This document shows, in pieces, positions 1-8,963 of a stretch of 64,000 nt of DNA (the first letter of the stretch is position 1; each line of letters begins with the position of its first letter). Position numbers and translations under genes: made by a program. The notes beneath the pieces are model-generated. The model saw only the letters and a list, made by a program, of their open reading frames with translations. It searched no databases and was not told where the DNA came from. Source of the stretch: Bacteroidota bacterium (GTDB taxonomy: Bacteria > Bacteroidota > Ignavibacteria > UBA10030); assembly GCA_025454835.1 (NCBI GenBank), contig JALONQ010000008.1, positions 62,001 through 126,000 of the forward strand, in the 5' to 3' direction.

Positions 1-924
1 GCCGTGGGACTCTACGTTCCCGCCGGCTCGGCACCTCTCCCGTCGACCGCGTTGATGCTCGGCATTCCGGCGACCCTGGCCGGATGCGACCGCATAGCGC
101 TCTGTTCTCCGCCGCGAAGGAACGGCACGGTCGACCCGACGGTGCTGGCCGCGGCCCAGCACCTCGGCATCACGGAGATCTACCGGTGCGGCGGCGTCCA
201 AGCCATCGCCGCGCTCGCGTACGGTACAGCATCCGTTCCAAAGGTGGACAAGGTCTTCGGACCGGGGAACGCCTATGTCAGCGCCGCCAAGCGCCTCGTC
301 GCCTCCGACCCGGACGGTTGTGCCATCGACCTGATCGCGGGGCCGTCGGAACTACTCATCATCGCCGATGCCTCGGCCGATCCGCAACGCGTGGCCGCCG
401 ATCTGCTGTCGCAAGCGGAACACGATCCCGCATCGCCCATCGTCCTTATCACGACCGAGGCGGCGCTCGCCGAACGAGTGTCGGCCCTCCTGCCATCGAT
501 GGCAAGGCTGACCCCGCGGTCGTCGATCGTCGAACGGAGCCTGCGGCATGCGTTCGCCCTCGTCACCGAGACGCTCGATGCCGCCGTCGCGTTCTCGAAC
601 GTCTACGCCCCCGAGCATCTCATCATCGACACGGCCGATCCGATGGCGCTCGTGCCCTCGGTCCGAAATGCCGGATCGGTCTTTCTCGGTCCATGGTCCC
701 CCGTGACGGCCGGCGACTACGCGTCGGGCACCAACCACACGCTTCCGACCGGAGGTGAGGCCGCCCGAATGTCGGGACTCTCCGTCGAATCGTTCCAGAC
801 CGTCGTCAGCTTCCAGGCCCTGACCGCCGACGGACTGTCACGGCTGCGTCCGACGCTCAAGGCGCTCGGAACGGCCGAAGGATTGCCAGCACACGTCGCT
901 GCCGTGGAGGCGCGGTTCCTATGA
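1..924 (+). CDS. hisD: Histidinol dehydrogenase, 3' part (5' end outside window)
   Basis: Catalyses the NAD-dependent oxidation of L-histidinol to L-histidine, the last step of the pathway, in the cytoplasm. The frame is open from the first base (AVGLYVPAG), and 307 codons are visible. The family usually has about 430 residues, so roughly 120 N-terminal residues lie upstream and the GTG at position 4 is not a real start. Visible family motifs are KVFGPGNAYVSAAK, IDLIAGPSELL, SQAEHD (Gln and His zinc ligands), GDYASGTNH (Asp ligand) and a C-terminal GLPAHVAAVE (His ligand). The stop overlaps the hisC start by 4 nt (ATGA), so the two are translationally coupled. It is the first visible gene of a seven-gene his operon. 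Confidence 0.97.
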   Translation, partial: AVGLYVPAGSAPLPSTALMLGIPATLAGCDRIALCSPPRRNGTVDPTVLAAAQHLGITEIYRCGGVQAIAALAYGTASVPKVDKVFGPGNAYVSAAKRLVASDPDGCAIDLIAGPSELLIIADASADPQRVAADLLSQAEHDPASPIVLITTEAALAERVSALLPSMARLTPRSSIVERSLRHAFALVTETLDAAVAFSNVYAPEHLIIDTADPMALVPSVRNAGSVFLGPWSPVTAGDYASGTNHTLPTGGEAARMSGLSVESFQTVVSFQALTADGLSRLRPTLKALGTAEGLPAHVAAVEARFL

Positions 925-1979
925 ACCTCGATTCGCTCGTGCGCCCCAACATTCGCTCGCTCGCGCCGTACCGCAGCGCTCGGCAGGACCACCTCGAAGG
1001 CGTGCTCCTCGACGCCAACGAGAACTCACTCGGGAGTGTGCTCCCGTTGGCCGGGGTCGCGCTCAACCGATATCCCGACCCGTTCCAACGCAAGCTGCGG
1101 AACGCGCTGGCCGAGCGCGAGGGCCGCGCGGCCGACGAGATCTTCGTCGGCGTCGGCTCCGACGAGGCCATCGACCTTCTTCTGCGCGTCTATTGCGAGC
1201 CGGGGACCGACCATGTGCTCATCCCCGAGCCGACCTACGGCATGTACCGCGTCGCTGCGTCGATCCAGAACGCCGTCATCGATCGCGTGCTCCTGACCGA
1301 CGACTTTCACCTTGATCGTGCGGCGATCACCGAGGCCCTGCGACCCGACACGAAACTGATCTTCGTGTGCTCGCCCAACAACCCTACGGGCAACCGTCTT
1401 CGCACCGACGACCTGCTCTGGCTGTGCCGCCAAGCGCCGGGCTTGGTCGTCGTCGACGAGGCCTACGTGGAGTTCTCCGAAGCGGCGTCCATGGCGATGC
1501 ACATCCCCTCCGTCGAGAACCTCGTCGTCCTGCGTACGTTGTCGAAGGCTTGGGGATTGGCCGGGATCCGGCTCGGCTACGCCATCGCCCATCCGGCCGT
1601 GGTCCGGTCTCTTCTCAAGGTCAAGTCGCCGTACAATGTCAACGCGCTGACGGCCCGGGCGGCCCTCGAAGGTCTGAGGGCTGCCGACAAGGCCGCCGCA
1701 ATGGTCCGTCGTCTGCGCGAGGAGCGCGAACGATTGCGCGCTTCGCTCGTCGCTTCACCGCTCGTGGTCGACGTACTCCCGTCCGACGCCAATTTTCTGG
1801 CCGTTCGCTTTCACGACCCCACGGTCGTCCGCGAGGCGCTGGCCAATGCAGGGATCATCGTTCGGGACCGTACGCAGGAGCCGAAGCTGCGCGGATGTTT
1901 GCGGATCACCGTCGGCGCGCCCGACGAGAACAACGCTCTGCTCGATGTTATCAGCCGCCTGGCAGAGCAACGGCCCTAG
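921..1979 (+). CDS. hisC: Histidinol-phosphate aminotransferase
   Basis: PLP-dependent class I/II aminotransferase that converts imidazole-acetol phosphate plus glutamate to histidinol phosphate. The 352 residues are the normal family length. Diagnostic segments are SPNNPTGN, VVVDEAYVEFS (Asp contacting the PLP pyridine nitrogen) and TLSKAWGLAGIRLGYA with the Schiff-base Lys. The ATG sits in the ATGA overlap with hisD. It is followed after 46 nt by hisB. The order hisD-hisC-hisB is standard. Confidence 0.97.
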   Translation: MNLDSLVRPNIRSLAPYRSARQDHLEGVLLDANENSLGSVLPLAGVALNRYPDPFQRKLRNALAEREGRAADEIFVGVGSDEAIDLLLRVYCEPGTDHVLIPEPTYGMYRVAASIQNAVIDRVLLTDDFHLDRAAITEALRPDTKLIFVCSPNNPTGNRLRTDDLLWLCRQAPGLVVVDEAYVEFSEAASMAMHIPSVENLVVLRTLSKAWGLAGIRLGYAIAHPAVVRSLLKVKSPYNVNALTARAALEGLRAADKAAAMVRRLREERERLRASLVASPLVVDVLPSDANFLAVRFHDPTVVREALANAGIIVRDRTQEPKLRGCLRITVGAPDENNALLDVISRLAEQRP

Positions 1980-2025
1980 GTCACCCGAGGGATCCACATC
2001 ATCATCTCTGAATCGAGGCCTTGCG

Positions 2026-3120
2026 ATGAAATACCTCTTCCTCGACCGCGACGGAACGATCATTGAGGAACCGCCCGATGAACAGGTCGATGCACTCGAA
2101 AAGCTGAGATTGCGTCCAGGCGTCATCGAGGGGCTGCGCCTGCTTGCCCGGCGGGACTTTCAGCTCGTACTCGTGACGAACCAGGACGGACTCGGCACGC
2201 CCGCGTTTCCTCGAGCGGCCTACGACCTGGTGCACGGCTTCCTGGTCCAACTCCTTGCGGGCGAAGGGATCCGGTTCGCCGAGGTGTTCGTGTGTCCGCA
2301 CACGGCCATCGACGGCTGCAGCTGCCGCAAACCGAAGACGGGTCTTGTGGACCCCTTCCTCACCGGAGCGGACATTGATCGAGAGCACTCGTTCATGATC
2401 GGCGATCGAGAGACTGACGTCGCCTTCGGCAAAGCCATCGGGGTCCGGACGATCCGACTGGCCGACCCGTCAGCGGCAACGGCGGCGGACCATGTCACCC
2501 CCGGTTTCCTCGACGCATGCCGCATCGTGTTCGATCGTGAGCGGTTCGTCCGCGCCCGTCGCACCACGAACGAGACGGATGTCAACGTCGAGCTTTCGCT
2601 CGACGGCACGGGCCAGCACTCGATCTCGACCGGCATCGGCTTCTTCGACCACATGCTCGAACAGCTCGTCAAGCACTCCGCCATGGACGCCACGATCACC
2701 GTCGCCGGCGATCGGCATGTCGACGAACACCACTCGGTGGAGGATGCTGGGCTCGCGATCGGGGCCGCGATCCGTCGGGCGCTCGGCGACAAGCGAGGCA
2801 TCGGGCGATACGGTTTCACCTTGCCGATGGACGAATCGCTGGCGAGCGTGGCCCTCGACCTGAGCGGCCGGCCGTTTCTTGTGTTCAACGCACGCTTCTC
2901 GCGGGATCGCGTCGGTGAACTGCCGACAGAGCTCGTCCAGGAGTTCTTCAGGGGGTTTGCCGACGGAGTTCGGGCGACGCTGCACATTTCCGCGGAAGGT
3001 GCGAACGATCATCACAAGATCGAGGCGATCTTCAAGTCCGTCGCGCGCGCATTGCGCGCCGCCATCCGCCGCGACGAGACCGCGATCGACATCCTGCCGA
3101 CCACCAAGGGTGCGCTGTAG
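2026..3120 (+). CDS. hisB: Bifunctional histidinol-phosphatase / imidazoleglycerol-phosphate dehydratase
   Basis: Fusion enzyme of 364 residues. The N-terminal HAD phosphatase (about residues 1-165) has the nucleophile motif FLDRDGTI and the Cys/His zinc loop CPHTAIDGCSCRKPKTGL. The C-terminal dehydratase (about 170-364) has the metal-binding motifs FFDHMLEQLVKH, DEHHSVEDAG and a late DHHKIEAIFKS. It performs steps 6 and 8 of histidine synthesis. The open frame extends upstream to 1846, but that part overlaps hisC in another frame and has no family similarity. ATG 2026 places MKYLFLDRDGT at the N-terminus as expected. The fused form is typical of Enterobacteria and Bacteroidota-type his operons. 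Confidence 0.96.
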   Translation: MKYLFLDRDGTIIEEPPDEQVDALEKLRLRPGVIEGLRLLARRDFQLVLVTNQDGLGTPAFPRAAYDLVHGFLVQLLAGEGIRFAEVFVCPHTAIDGCSCRKPKTGLVDPFLTGADIDREHSFMIGDRETDVAFGKAIGVRTIRLADPSAATAADHVTPGFLDACRIVFDRERFVRARRTTNETDVNVELSLDGTGQHSISTGIGFFDHMLEQLVKHSAMDATITVAGDRHVDEHHSVEDAGLAIGAAIRRALGDKRGIGRYGFTLPMDESLASVALDLSGRPFLVFNARFSRDRVGELPTELVQEFFRGFADGVRATLHISAEGANDHHKIEAIFKSVARALRAAIRRDETAIDILPTTKGAL

Positions 3121-3158
3121 AGATTCGACAATCTCCAATCGTCAATCGACAATCTCTC

Positions 3159-3758
3159 ATGATATCAAACGGGCCCCTCATCGGCCTCATCCGCTATGGC
3201 TCGGGCAACCTCCGAAGCCTCGAGAATGCCTTGCACCGTCTCAACGTCCCGACGGTCGTCTCCGATGATCCCGCCAAGCTCGGAAGCGTTGAGAAGCTGA
3301 TCTTTCCCGGCGTGGGCGAGGCACGTAGCGCCATGGAACGCCTGACGGATGCCGGCCTGCTCAGCTGGCTCCGCAGCACGACGCAGCCCTTTCTCGGCAT
3401 CTGCCTCGGGATGCAGTTGCTGTTCGACCGGTCGACGGAGCGCGAAACGGACTGCCTCGGCGTCCTGCCGGGCACCATCACCAGGTTCTCCTCCGGCAAA
3501 GTGCCGCACATGGGCTGGAACACGGTCGAACCGACCGGCGATGATCCGTTGTGGTCCGGCCTGCCGCCGAACGCATATTTCTATTTTGTGCATTCGTACT
3601 TCGCGCCGCTGGGCGACTTCACGATCGGGCGGACAGAGTACGGCCAGGGCTTTTCCTCCGCCGTCCGTCACGGATCGCGTTGGGGCGTTCAATTCCATCC
3701 GGAGAAGTCGGGCGCCGATGGCCTGAAGCTCCTCCGCAACTTCGTCGAGCGATGCTGA
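3159..3758 (+). CDS. hisH: Imidazole glycerol phosphate synthase, glutamine amidotransferase subunit
   Basis: Class I glutamine amidotransferase of 199 residues that supplies ammonia to HisF. The nucleophile Cys is in FLGICLGMQLLF, and the His-Glu pair is in VQFHPEKSG near the C-terminus. The N-terminal IRYGSGNLRSLENAL is the usual HisH signature. A 38-nt spacer with short repeated words (GACAATCTC) separates it from hisB. Its last 7 nt overlap hisA. Confidence 0.97.
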   Translation: MISNGPLIGLIRYGSGNLRSLENALHRLNVPTVVSDDPAKLGSVEKLIFPGVGEARSAMERLTDAGLLSWLRSTTQPFLGICLGMQLLFDRSTERETDCLGVLPGTITRFSSGKVPHMGWNTVEPTGDDPLWSGLPPNAYFYFVHSYFAPLGDFTIGRTEYGQGFSSAVRHGSRWGVQFHPEKSGADGLKLLRNFVERC

Positions 3759-4480
3759 TCCTTCCCGCCATCGATCTTCGCAGCGGCGCGGTGGTGCGCC
3801 TTCGCCAGGGCGACTACGACCGGGAAACGGTCTACGAACGCGACGCCGCCCTCGTGGCCGCGACGTTCGCCGACGCCGGCTTTCATCGTCTCCATGTTGT
3901 CGACCTTGACGGGGCCCGCGAGGGTCGTCCGGTGAACGATGCCGCGCTGCGGCAGATCTTTCAGGTGCCGGGTGTTCGCGTCGAGCTGGGCGGCGGTCTG
4001 CGCGACCGGGCGTCCATCGACCGGGCGTTGGAGTTGGGCGCATGGCGGGTCATGATCGGGAGCGCGGCCGTTCGATCGCCGCACATGGTACACGAGGTCG
4101 TTCGATCCATTGGCCCCGAGCACGTGGCGCTGGCTGTCGATGCGCGCAACGGCCGCCTCGCCGTGCAGGGCTGGGCCGACGCGAGCGACGACACTCCTGA
4201 ATCGTTCATCCGAAGCTATCTCGATCACGGCATCCGAACGTTCCATTGCACCGACGTGAGCAAGGATGGTATGCTCCAGGGACCGAACGTCGCGTGGTAC
4301 GATGCGCTCCGAGGCGCATTTCCGGAGGCCGATCTCATTGCGGCGGGCGGCGTCACGACTGTCAACGACCTCGACGCGCTGCGCAGCGCCGGCATCGACG
4401 GCGCCGTCATCGGCCGGGCGCTGTATGAGGGCACGATCACCCTTGCGTCGTTGCGATCATGGACGCGGGGAGGCGACTGA
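3752..4480 (+). CDS. hisA: ProFAR isomerase
   Basis: Amadori isomerase (TIM barrel) converting ProFAR to PRFAR. With the ATG at 3752 it has 242 residues and begins MLILPAIDLRSGAVVRL, the canonical start with the first catalytic Asp. The second catalytic Asp is in CTDVSKDGML, and phosphate-binding GG loops are at VELGGGLRD and AAGGVTTVNDL. The longer open frame from 3551 overlaps hisH and is rejected. It overlaps hisH by 7 nt, and hisF starts 2 nt after its stop. Confidence 0.96.
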   Translation: MLILPAIDLRSGAVVRLRQGDYDRETVYERDAALVAATFADAGFHRLHVVDLDGAREGRPVNDAALRQIFQVPGVRVELGGGLRDRASIDRALELGAWRVMIGSAAVRSPHMVHEVVRSIGPEHVALAVDARNGRLAVQGWADASDDTPESFIRSYLDHGIRTFHCTDVSKDGMLQGPNVAWYDALRGAFPEADLIAAGGVTTVNDLDALRSAGIDGAVIGRALYEGTITLASLRSWTRGGD

Positions 4481-4482
4481 CC

Positions 4483-5238
4483 ATGCTCACGCGACGCATC
4501 ATTCCATGTCTCGACGTCAAGAATGGCCGGACCGTCAAAGGGACGCAATTCGTGGACCTGCGCGACGCTGGCGATCCGGTCGAGTTGGCGGCCCAGTACG
4601 CCGAAGGAGGGGCCGATGAGCTTGTGCTGCTCGACATCAGCGCGACGCTCGAAGGACGATCGACCTTCCTGTCGCTCGTGACGCGCGTGGCCGAGGCCGT
4701 GATGGTCCCCTTTACGGTCGGCGGCGGCATCGCCGCGATCGACGACATCCTCCGGGCCCTCGACGCGGGAGCCGACAAGGTCTCTCTGAACTCCGCCATC
4801 CTCCGCGATCCTTCTCTGCTCGAGGTCTGTGCCCGACGCGTCGGCTCACAGTCGGTGGTCGCCGCGATCGATGTGCGCCGTTCGGGTGCGTCGTGGAACG
4901 TGTGGACGCGCAGCGGAACGACGGCGACAGCGCGTGACGCCGTAACCTGGGCGAGGGAAACCGTGGAGCGGGGCGCGGGCGAGATCCTGCTCACCTCGAT
5001 GGACCGAGACGGCACGAACGACGGCTATGATCTGGACCTGCTGCGGTCGGTGAGCGATGCCGTTTCTGTTCCGGTCATCGCCTCCGGCGGCGCCGGGAAT
5101 GCGGACCACCTGGCCGCCGCGCTGACACAAGGCCGGGCCGACGCCGTGCTCGCCGCCAGCATCTTTCACTACGGACGCCTGACCATTGCGCAGGTCAAGC
5201 ATACACTCGCTGAGAAGGGAATTCCGGTGCGACGATGA
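4483..5238 (+). CDS. hisF: Imidazole glycerol phosphate synthase, cyclase subunit
   Basis: TIM-barrel cyclase that joins PRFAR with HisH-derived ammonia to give IGP and AICAR. It has 251 residues. The ATG at 4483 was chosen because the protein then starts MLTRRIIPCLDVKNGR, as in the family, and a GGGGAGG sequence lies just upstream. An in-frame ATG at 4459 would lie inside hisA. The second catalytic Asp is in LTSMDRDGTNDGYD. It overlaps hisI by ATGA. Confidence 0.97.
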   Translation: MLTRRIIPCLDVKNGRTVKGTQFVDLRDAGDPVELAAQYAEGGADELVLLDISATLEGRSTFLSLVTRVAEAVMVPFTVGGGIAAIDDILRALDAGADKVSLNSAILRDPSLLEVCARRVGSQSVVAAIDVRRSGASWNVWTRSGTTATARDAVTWARETVERGAGEILLTSMDRDGTNDGYDLDLLRSVSDAVSVPVIASGGAGNADHLAAALTQGRADAVLAASIFHYGRLTIAQVKHTLAEKGIPVRR

Positions 5239-5843
5239 TCGACACGCTGCGATATGACAAACTGAACGGGCTCGTGCCCGCCGTCGTGCAGGACGCCGAC
5301 TCCGGCGAGGTGTTGATGGTGGGCTTCATGGACCGCGCGGCGGTCGAGGCCACGCTACGCGACGGGCTCGTGACCTTCTGGAGTCGCAGCCGCCGGACGC
5401 TCTGGAGGAAGGGAGAGACGTCCGGCCACACCCTCGCGGTCGTCGACGTCACTCCCGATTGCGACCGCGATACGCTGCTTGTGCGTGCCCGGCCCAGCGG
5501 GCCGACATGTCACACGGGAGCGCGGTCGTGCTTCACAGAGGCCCCGGCACATCTCTGGTCGGTCTTCGCCGAGTTGGAACGGACCGTCCGCGACCGCCGG
5601 TCTTCGATGCCCGAGGGGTCCTATACGACCTCGCTGTTCAACGCAGGCACGGGACGTATTGCGCAGAAGGTGGGCGAAGAGGCGGTCGAGACCGTCGTCG
5701 CGGCAGTGCAGGGAGACACCAAGGCTCTCGCAAATGAAGCCGCCGATCTCATCTACCATTTGACCGTCCTCCTCGCAGATCGAGGATCGACCTGGAATGA
5801 CGTCGTCGGGGAGTTGCGTAAGCGGTCCGGCCGGAGGTCGTGA
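5235..5843 (+). CDS. hisI: Bifunctional phosphoribosyl-AMP cyclohydrolase / phosphoribosyl-ATP pyrophosphatase
   Basis: HisIE fusion of 202 residues catalysing steps 2 and 3 of histidine synthesis. The HisI half (about 1-115) has MVGFMDRAA, SRSRRTLWRKGETSGH, metal-binding TPDCDRDT and the Cys motif PTCHTGARSCF. The HisE half (about 120-200) has KVGEEAVETVVAA and NEAADLIYHLTVLL, the acidic Mg-binding helices of MazG-like enzymes. The ATG lies in a 4-nt overlap with hisF. It is the last gene of the operon and is followed by a hairpin terminator. Confidence 0.97.
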   Translation: MIDTLRYDKLNGLVPAVVQDADSGEVLMVGFMDRAAVEATLRDGLVTFWSRSRRTLWRKGETSGHTLAVVDVTPDCDRDTLLVRARPSGPTCHTGARSCFTEAPAHLWSVFAELERTVRDRRSSMPEGSYTTSLFNAGTGRIAQKVGEEAVETVVAAVQGDTKALANEAADLIYHLTVLLADRGSTWNDVVGELRKRSGRRS

Positions 5844-5860
5844 AGGGTCGACATCATGAG

Positions 5861-5892
5861 AAAGCCACGGATGCGCTCCCGTGGCTTCTTCT
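5861..5892 (+). terminator. Rho-independent terminator of the his operon
   Basis: GC-rich hairpin with arms AAGCCACGG and CCGTGGCTT followed by CTTCTT, starting 17 nt after the hisI stop. It lies between hisI and the convergent ACT-domain gene, so it may act on both strands (AAG-rich on the other side). Confidence 0.75.
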
Positions 5893-5925
5893 TGAACAAA
5901 GGTCTCGCCCTGTCGGCGGCGCCGT

Positions 5926-6336
5926 TCACTCTTCCTTGTGAACGAACTCATGCCCGGCGTGCTGCAGCGCCTGGACGGCTTGCACCAGCACCTCCTCGGG
6001 TATGAAGATGAAGTCGGTACTGAAGGTAGAGAAGGCAAAGATCGGAATTCCGGCTTCGGCCAGCGGCTTCGTGAGCGAGTACAGAAGTCCGACAGCTTGG
6101 AATGGAAGCTGGCCATTGATGTAGATCCCGCGCCACCCGGGTTCCTGCTGGACATTCGACGGCGCCATGAAGTCGGGCGTGACGACGGTCAGCTCGTCAT
6201 CGGTTCGGACGGCGAAGCAGTATTCGCCGTTCGCGATGATCTGTGGTAACTCCTGGAACACCGGCAGCTTGCTGACGGTGAACTTCTCCTCCAAGAGGTG
6301 CAGCTTCAACTTCTTGATTCCGTCGGACACGGACAT
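5926..6336 (-). CDS. ACT-domain protein (ACT_7 type)
   Basis: A 136-residue cytoplasmic protein resembling the family of short double-ACT proteins (Pfam ACT_7 type). Recognisable stretches are ELTVVTPDF, GWRGIYINGQLPFQAVGLL, PLAEAGIPIFAFSTFSTDFIFI and a final VQALQHAGHEF. Such domains usually bind amino acids, but no ligand can be assigned. The start MSVSDGIKKLKLHLLEEKF was chosen because the family begins about here. The frame continues upstream to 6477 without similarity. It is convergent with hisI and divergent from the caspase gene. Confidence 0.8.
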   Translation of the reverse strand: MSVSDGIKKLKLHLLEEKFTVSKLPVFQELPQIIANGEYCFAVRTDDELTVVTPDFMAPSNVQQEPGWRGIYINGQLPFQAVGLLYSLTKPLAEAGIPIFAFSTFSTDFIFIPEEVLVQAVQALQHAGHEFVHKEE

Positions 6337-6553
6337 TACATCCTTGTGAGCAGGCTGGCTTGCCCGAAAAGGTAGCGTTTCTGGCACATCGGCGCAAGCC
6401 TCGATTCCTTGACTCTCCCTCGAAAAACCCGCAACATTACTATTGGGAGTGACCGGCGTGACCTGCATCTCAGCCACGGGGAATCATGACCGCCGACACT
6501 CCGTACATCCGGTACAATCGGCATCATTCAGTATTGCCGGAGGGAGCTTCAAC

Positions 6554-8953
6554 ATGACCACCATCAAGCGTTTGACCATCCTTCTCCCGTTCCTCTGGGT
6601 TGCCGTCATGGCACAGGAGGTCCTCCCGGAGAGACAACTGTCTGCTCCCGTGACCGGCGGTTCCGCCCTTCGCGCCGTCCTCAATACACGCCTCGGCTCT
6701 GGCATCGTCCTGGCCTCCGATCGGAACGTGAAGCTCGTGGCCACGGACCCCCTGGGCGAGACAGGCCAGCTGCCTCTCGGCACGACGCGCGTGACGGCCG
6801 TCGACCTCACGGCATCCGGACAGACCATCGTGACCGGCGCAGCCGACGGCTCGATTGCCACCTGGACAACGGTCTCAAAGACGCTCAGCAAGACCATCAA
6901 AGTGCATTCCGCCGGCATCGTCGCCCTGGCGGTCCAAGATGAGAATATCGCATTCTCCGTCGGGGCCGACAAGTCGGTCCGCATCACGGACCTCTTAGGA
7001 GGGACGAATCTCGGCTCGCTCTCCACGGCTCCGTACGAGCCGATCGGCATCTTGGCCGTTCCCGGCGGCCGTCAATTCGCCATTCTGACCTCCTCGGGCA
7101 ACATCCTCATCTACAATCTTTCCGGCCTGGCGCTCGCCTCACAACTCAAGGACAACACCTCACGCATCACGGCCGCCGCTTTTTCGAATGACGGCTCCAA
7201 GCTGGCGGTCGGCACCGCCGACGGACAGGTCTTCATCTGGGCAACCTCGTCCGGCCTGCTGAGTGCGAAGCTGGCTCCCCATCGGGGCATCGTGAACAGC
7301 GTCGCGTTCGACGCAACGGGCGCCTGGTTCGTTTCAGCCGGGGCTGATTCGACCGTTCACATCGCCGACGGGACCACGCTCCAGACGGTGCAAACGCGCC
7401 GCACCGAAGGGGCTGCGTGGTCGCAGGTCGCATTCACCGGCGAGCATCTCTTCCTGGCATTTACCGGCACGGGTTCCGTCGAACGCTGGTTCATCCGCAA
7501 GACCCCGCCCGATCTGGAACCGCCTGCCATCGTCATCGTCGATCCGGCACCTCTGCCCGGCGGACTGCCGCACCGCATCTTTGCCACCGAGTTCTCGGTG
7601 CGTGGAGCGGCGTGGGACAACAAGAAGCTGGCGGGTGTGACCGTCGGCGCGAAGCCCGTAACGCTCGCACCGATGGGACCGGCCGATACACTGGCCGTTC
7701 CTCCGGCGGGCTCCTCCTCGGCCGCGTTCTCGTCTACCTTCCGACTCGACACCGTCGGCGTGAACGAGATCACGTTCACCGCCGTGGATGCCGTTGGCCT
7801 GATGTCAACGACCCGAGTGCGCGTGGAGCGCATCGCGCCGAATGACGCCATCGAGGTACTGGCGCCTGCCACGAATGCCGAGATCGAGGGTGTGTCGACG
7901 GTCATACAGTTCCGTTCGTGGTTCGAGGTCTCCTCGTTCTCCCTCAGCGTCAATCTCATCGACCTCGTCCGCGGCCAGAGGCCGAAGCTGCACCGGGCCG
8001 GAGACGTTGTGAGCGCTGAGATCCCGCTGGTGGTCGGGTATAATCAGGTACAGCTCACGGTGCTCGGCACCAAAGGCGAGCGGATGAGCAAAACCATCGG
8101 CGTATCGCGCAAGTACACGCAGACCGTCGTGCAAGCTCCAAAAGGCGCCCCGAAGAAACGAACGGACGCCTCCGGTCCGCAGCGATGGGCGGTCGTCATC
8201 GGCGTTTCGGACTATCAGAATCCCGGCATTCCCTCGTTGAAGTATGCGCACAAGGACGCCGAGGCCTTCGCGAACTTCCTCCGCACGCCGGAAGGAGGCG
8301 GCTACGATAACGAACATATGCGCGTCCTTCTCAACAAGGACGCCACGCTGCCGAACGTGCGCGATGCACTCATCAACTTCCTCAGCAACGCCATCGACAT
8401 CGACCTCGTCGTGCTATACTTTGCCGGCCACGGCGCGCCCGAACCGGCGCGTCCGCAAAACCTGTATCTGTTGACGCATGACAGCGATCCGACCCGGCTC
8501 GGCACGACGGCCTTCCCGATGTGGCAGATCCAGGACGTGCTCGGCCGGTACATCAATTCGAAGCGCATCATCGTCTTCACGGATGCCTGCCATAGCGGCG
8601 GCATCAGCGTCAACTTCGCCACCCGGGGCGTCGGTGTCACAGAGCAGAATCTCGTCAATCAGTACCTGGCGGACCTTTCCCGCTCGAAGGAAGGCACTGT
8701 GGTCTTCACCGCCAGCGCGGCGGGCGAGGTCTCGCAGGAATTCCCCGAGCTCGGCCACGGCGTCTTCACCTACTTCCTGCTCGACGGCTTGAAGGGAAAA
8801 GCCGACTACAACAACGACTATACGATCTCGATCAACGAAGCGATGCAATACACCGAGGAGCAGGTCAAGCGCAAGACCCGCGGGGCGCAGAACCCGACGC
8901 GCAGTCAGACGTCGTACGACAAGGATATGACCGTCTCCCTCATTCAGCATTAA
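6554..8953 (+). CDS. Secreted WD40-repeat caspase-like (C14) peptidase
   Basis: A 799-residue protein with a signal peptide (LTILLPFLWVAVMAQ), a beta-propeller of WD40-like repeats (about residues 30-320; GAADGSIATW, GTADGQVFIW, SAGADSTVHI), an Ig-like middle region, and a C-terminal caspase fold from about residue 544 (RWAVVIGVSDYQ). The catalytic dyad is visible: His626 in YFAGHGAP and Cys679 in FTDACHSGG. Arg/Lys or Asp specificity cannot be read. ATG 6554 is preceded by GGAGGGAG. It is followed after 10 nt by the DUF4384 gene and then the CHASE2 cyclase, a recurring bacterial combination. It is probably periplasmic or outer-membrane exposed, and its role is unknown (inference: envelope stress or regulated proteolysis). 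Confidence 0.9.
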   Translation: MTTIKRLTILLPFLWVAVMAQEVLPERQLSAPVTGGSALRAVLNTRLGSGIVLASDRNVKLVATDPLGETGQLPLGTTRVTAVDLTASGQTIVTGAADGSIATWTTVSKTLSKTIKVHSAGIVALAVQDENIAFSVGADKSVRITDLLGGTNLGSLSTAPYEPIGILAVPGGRQFAILTSSGNILIYNLSGLALASQLKDNTSRITAAAFSNDGSKLAVGTADGQVFIWATSSGLLSAKLAPHRGIVNSVAFDATGAWFVSAGADSTVHIADGTTLQTVQTRRTEGAAWSQVAFTGEHLFLAFTGTGSVERWFIRKTPPDLEPPAIVIVDPAPLPGGLPHRIFATEFSVRGAAWDNKKLAGVTVGAKPVTLAPMGPADTLAVPPAGSSSAAFSSTFRLDTVGVNEITFTAVDAVGLMSTTRVRVERIAPNDAIEVLAPATNAEIEGVSTVIQFRSWFEVSSFSLSVNLIDLVRGQRPKLHRAGDVVSAEIPLVVGYNQVQLTVLGTKGERMSKTIGVSRKYTQTVVQAPKGAPKKRTDASGPQRWAVVIGVSDYQNPGIPSLKYAHKDAEAFANFLRTPEGGGYDNEHMRVLLNKDATLPNVRDALINFLSNAIDIDLVVLYFAGHGAPEPARPQNLYLLTHDSDPTRLGTTAFPMWQIQDVLGRYINSKRIIVFTDACHSGGISVNFATRGVGVTEQNLVNQYLADLSRSKEGTVVFTASAAGEVSQEFPELGHGVFTYFLLDGLKGKADYNNDYTISINEAMQYTEEQVKRKTRGAQNPTRSQTSYDKDMTVSLIQH

Positions 8954-8963
8954 CGGAGCAACT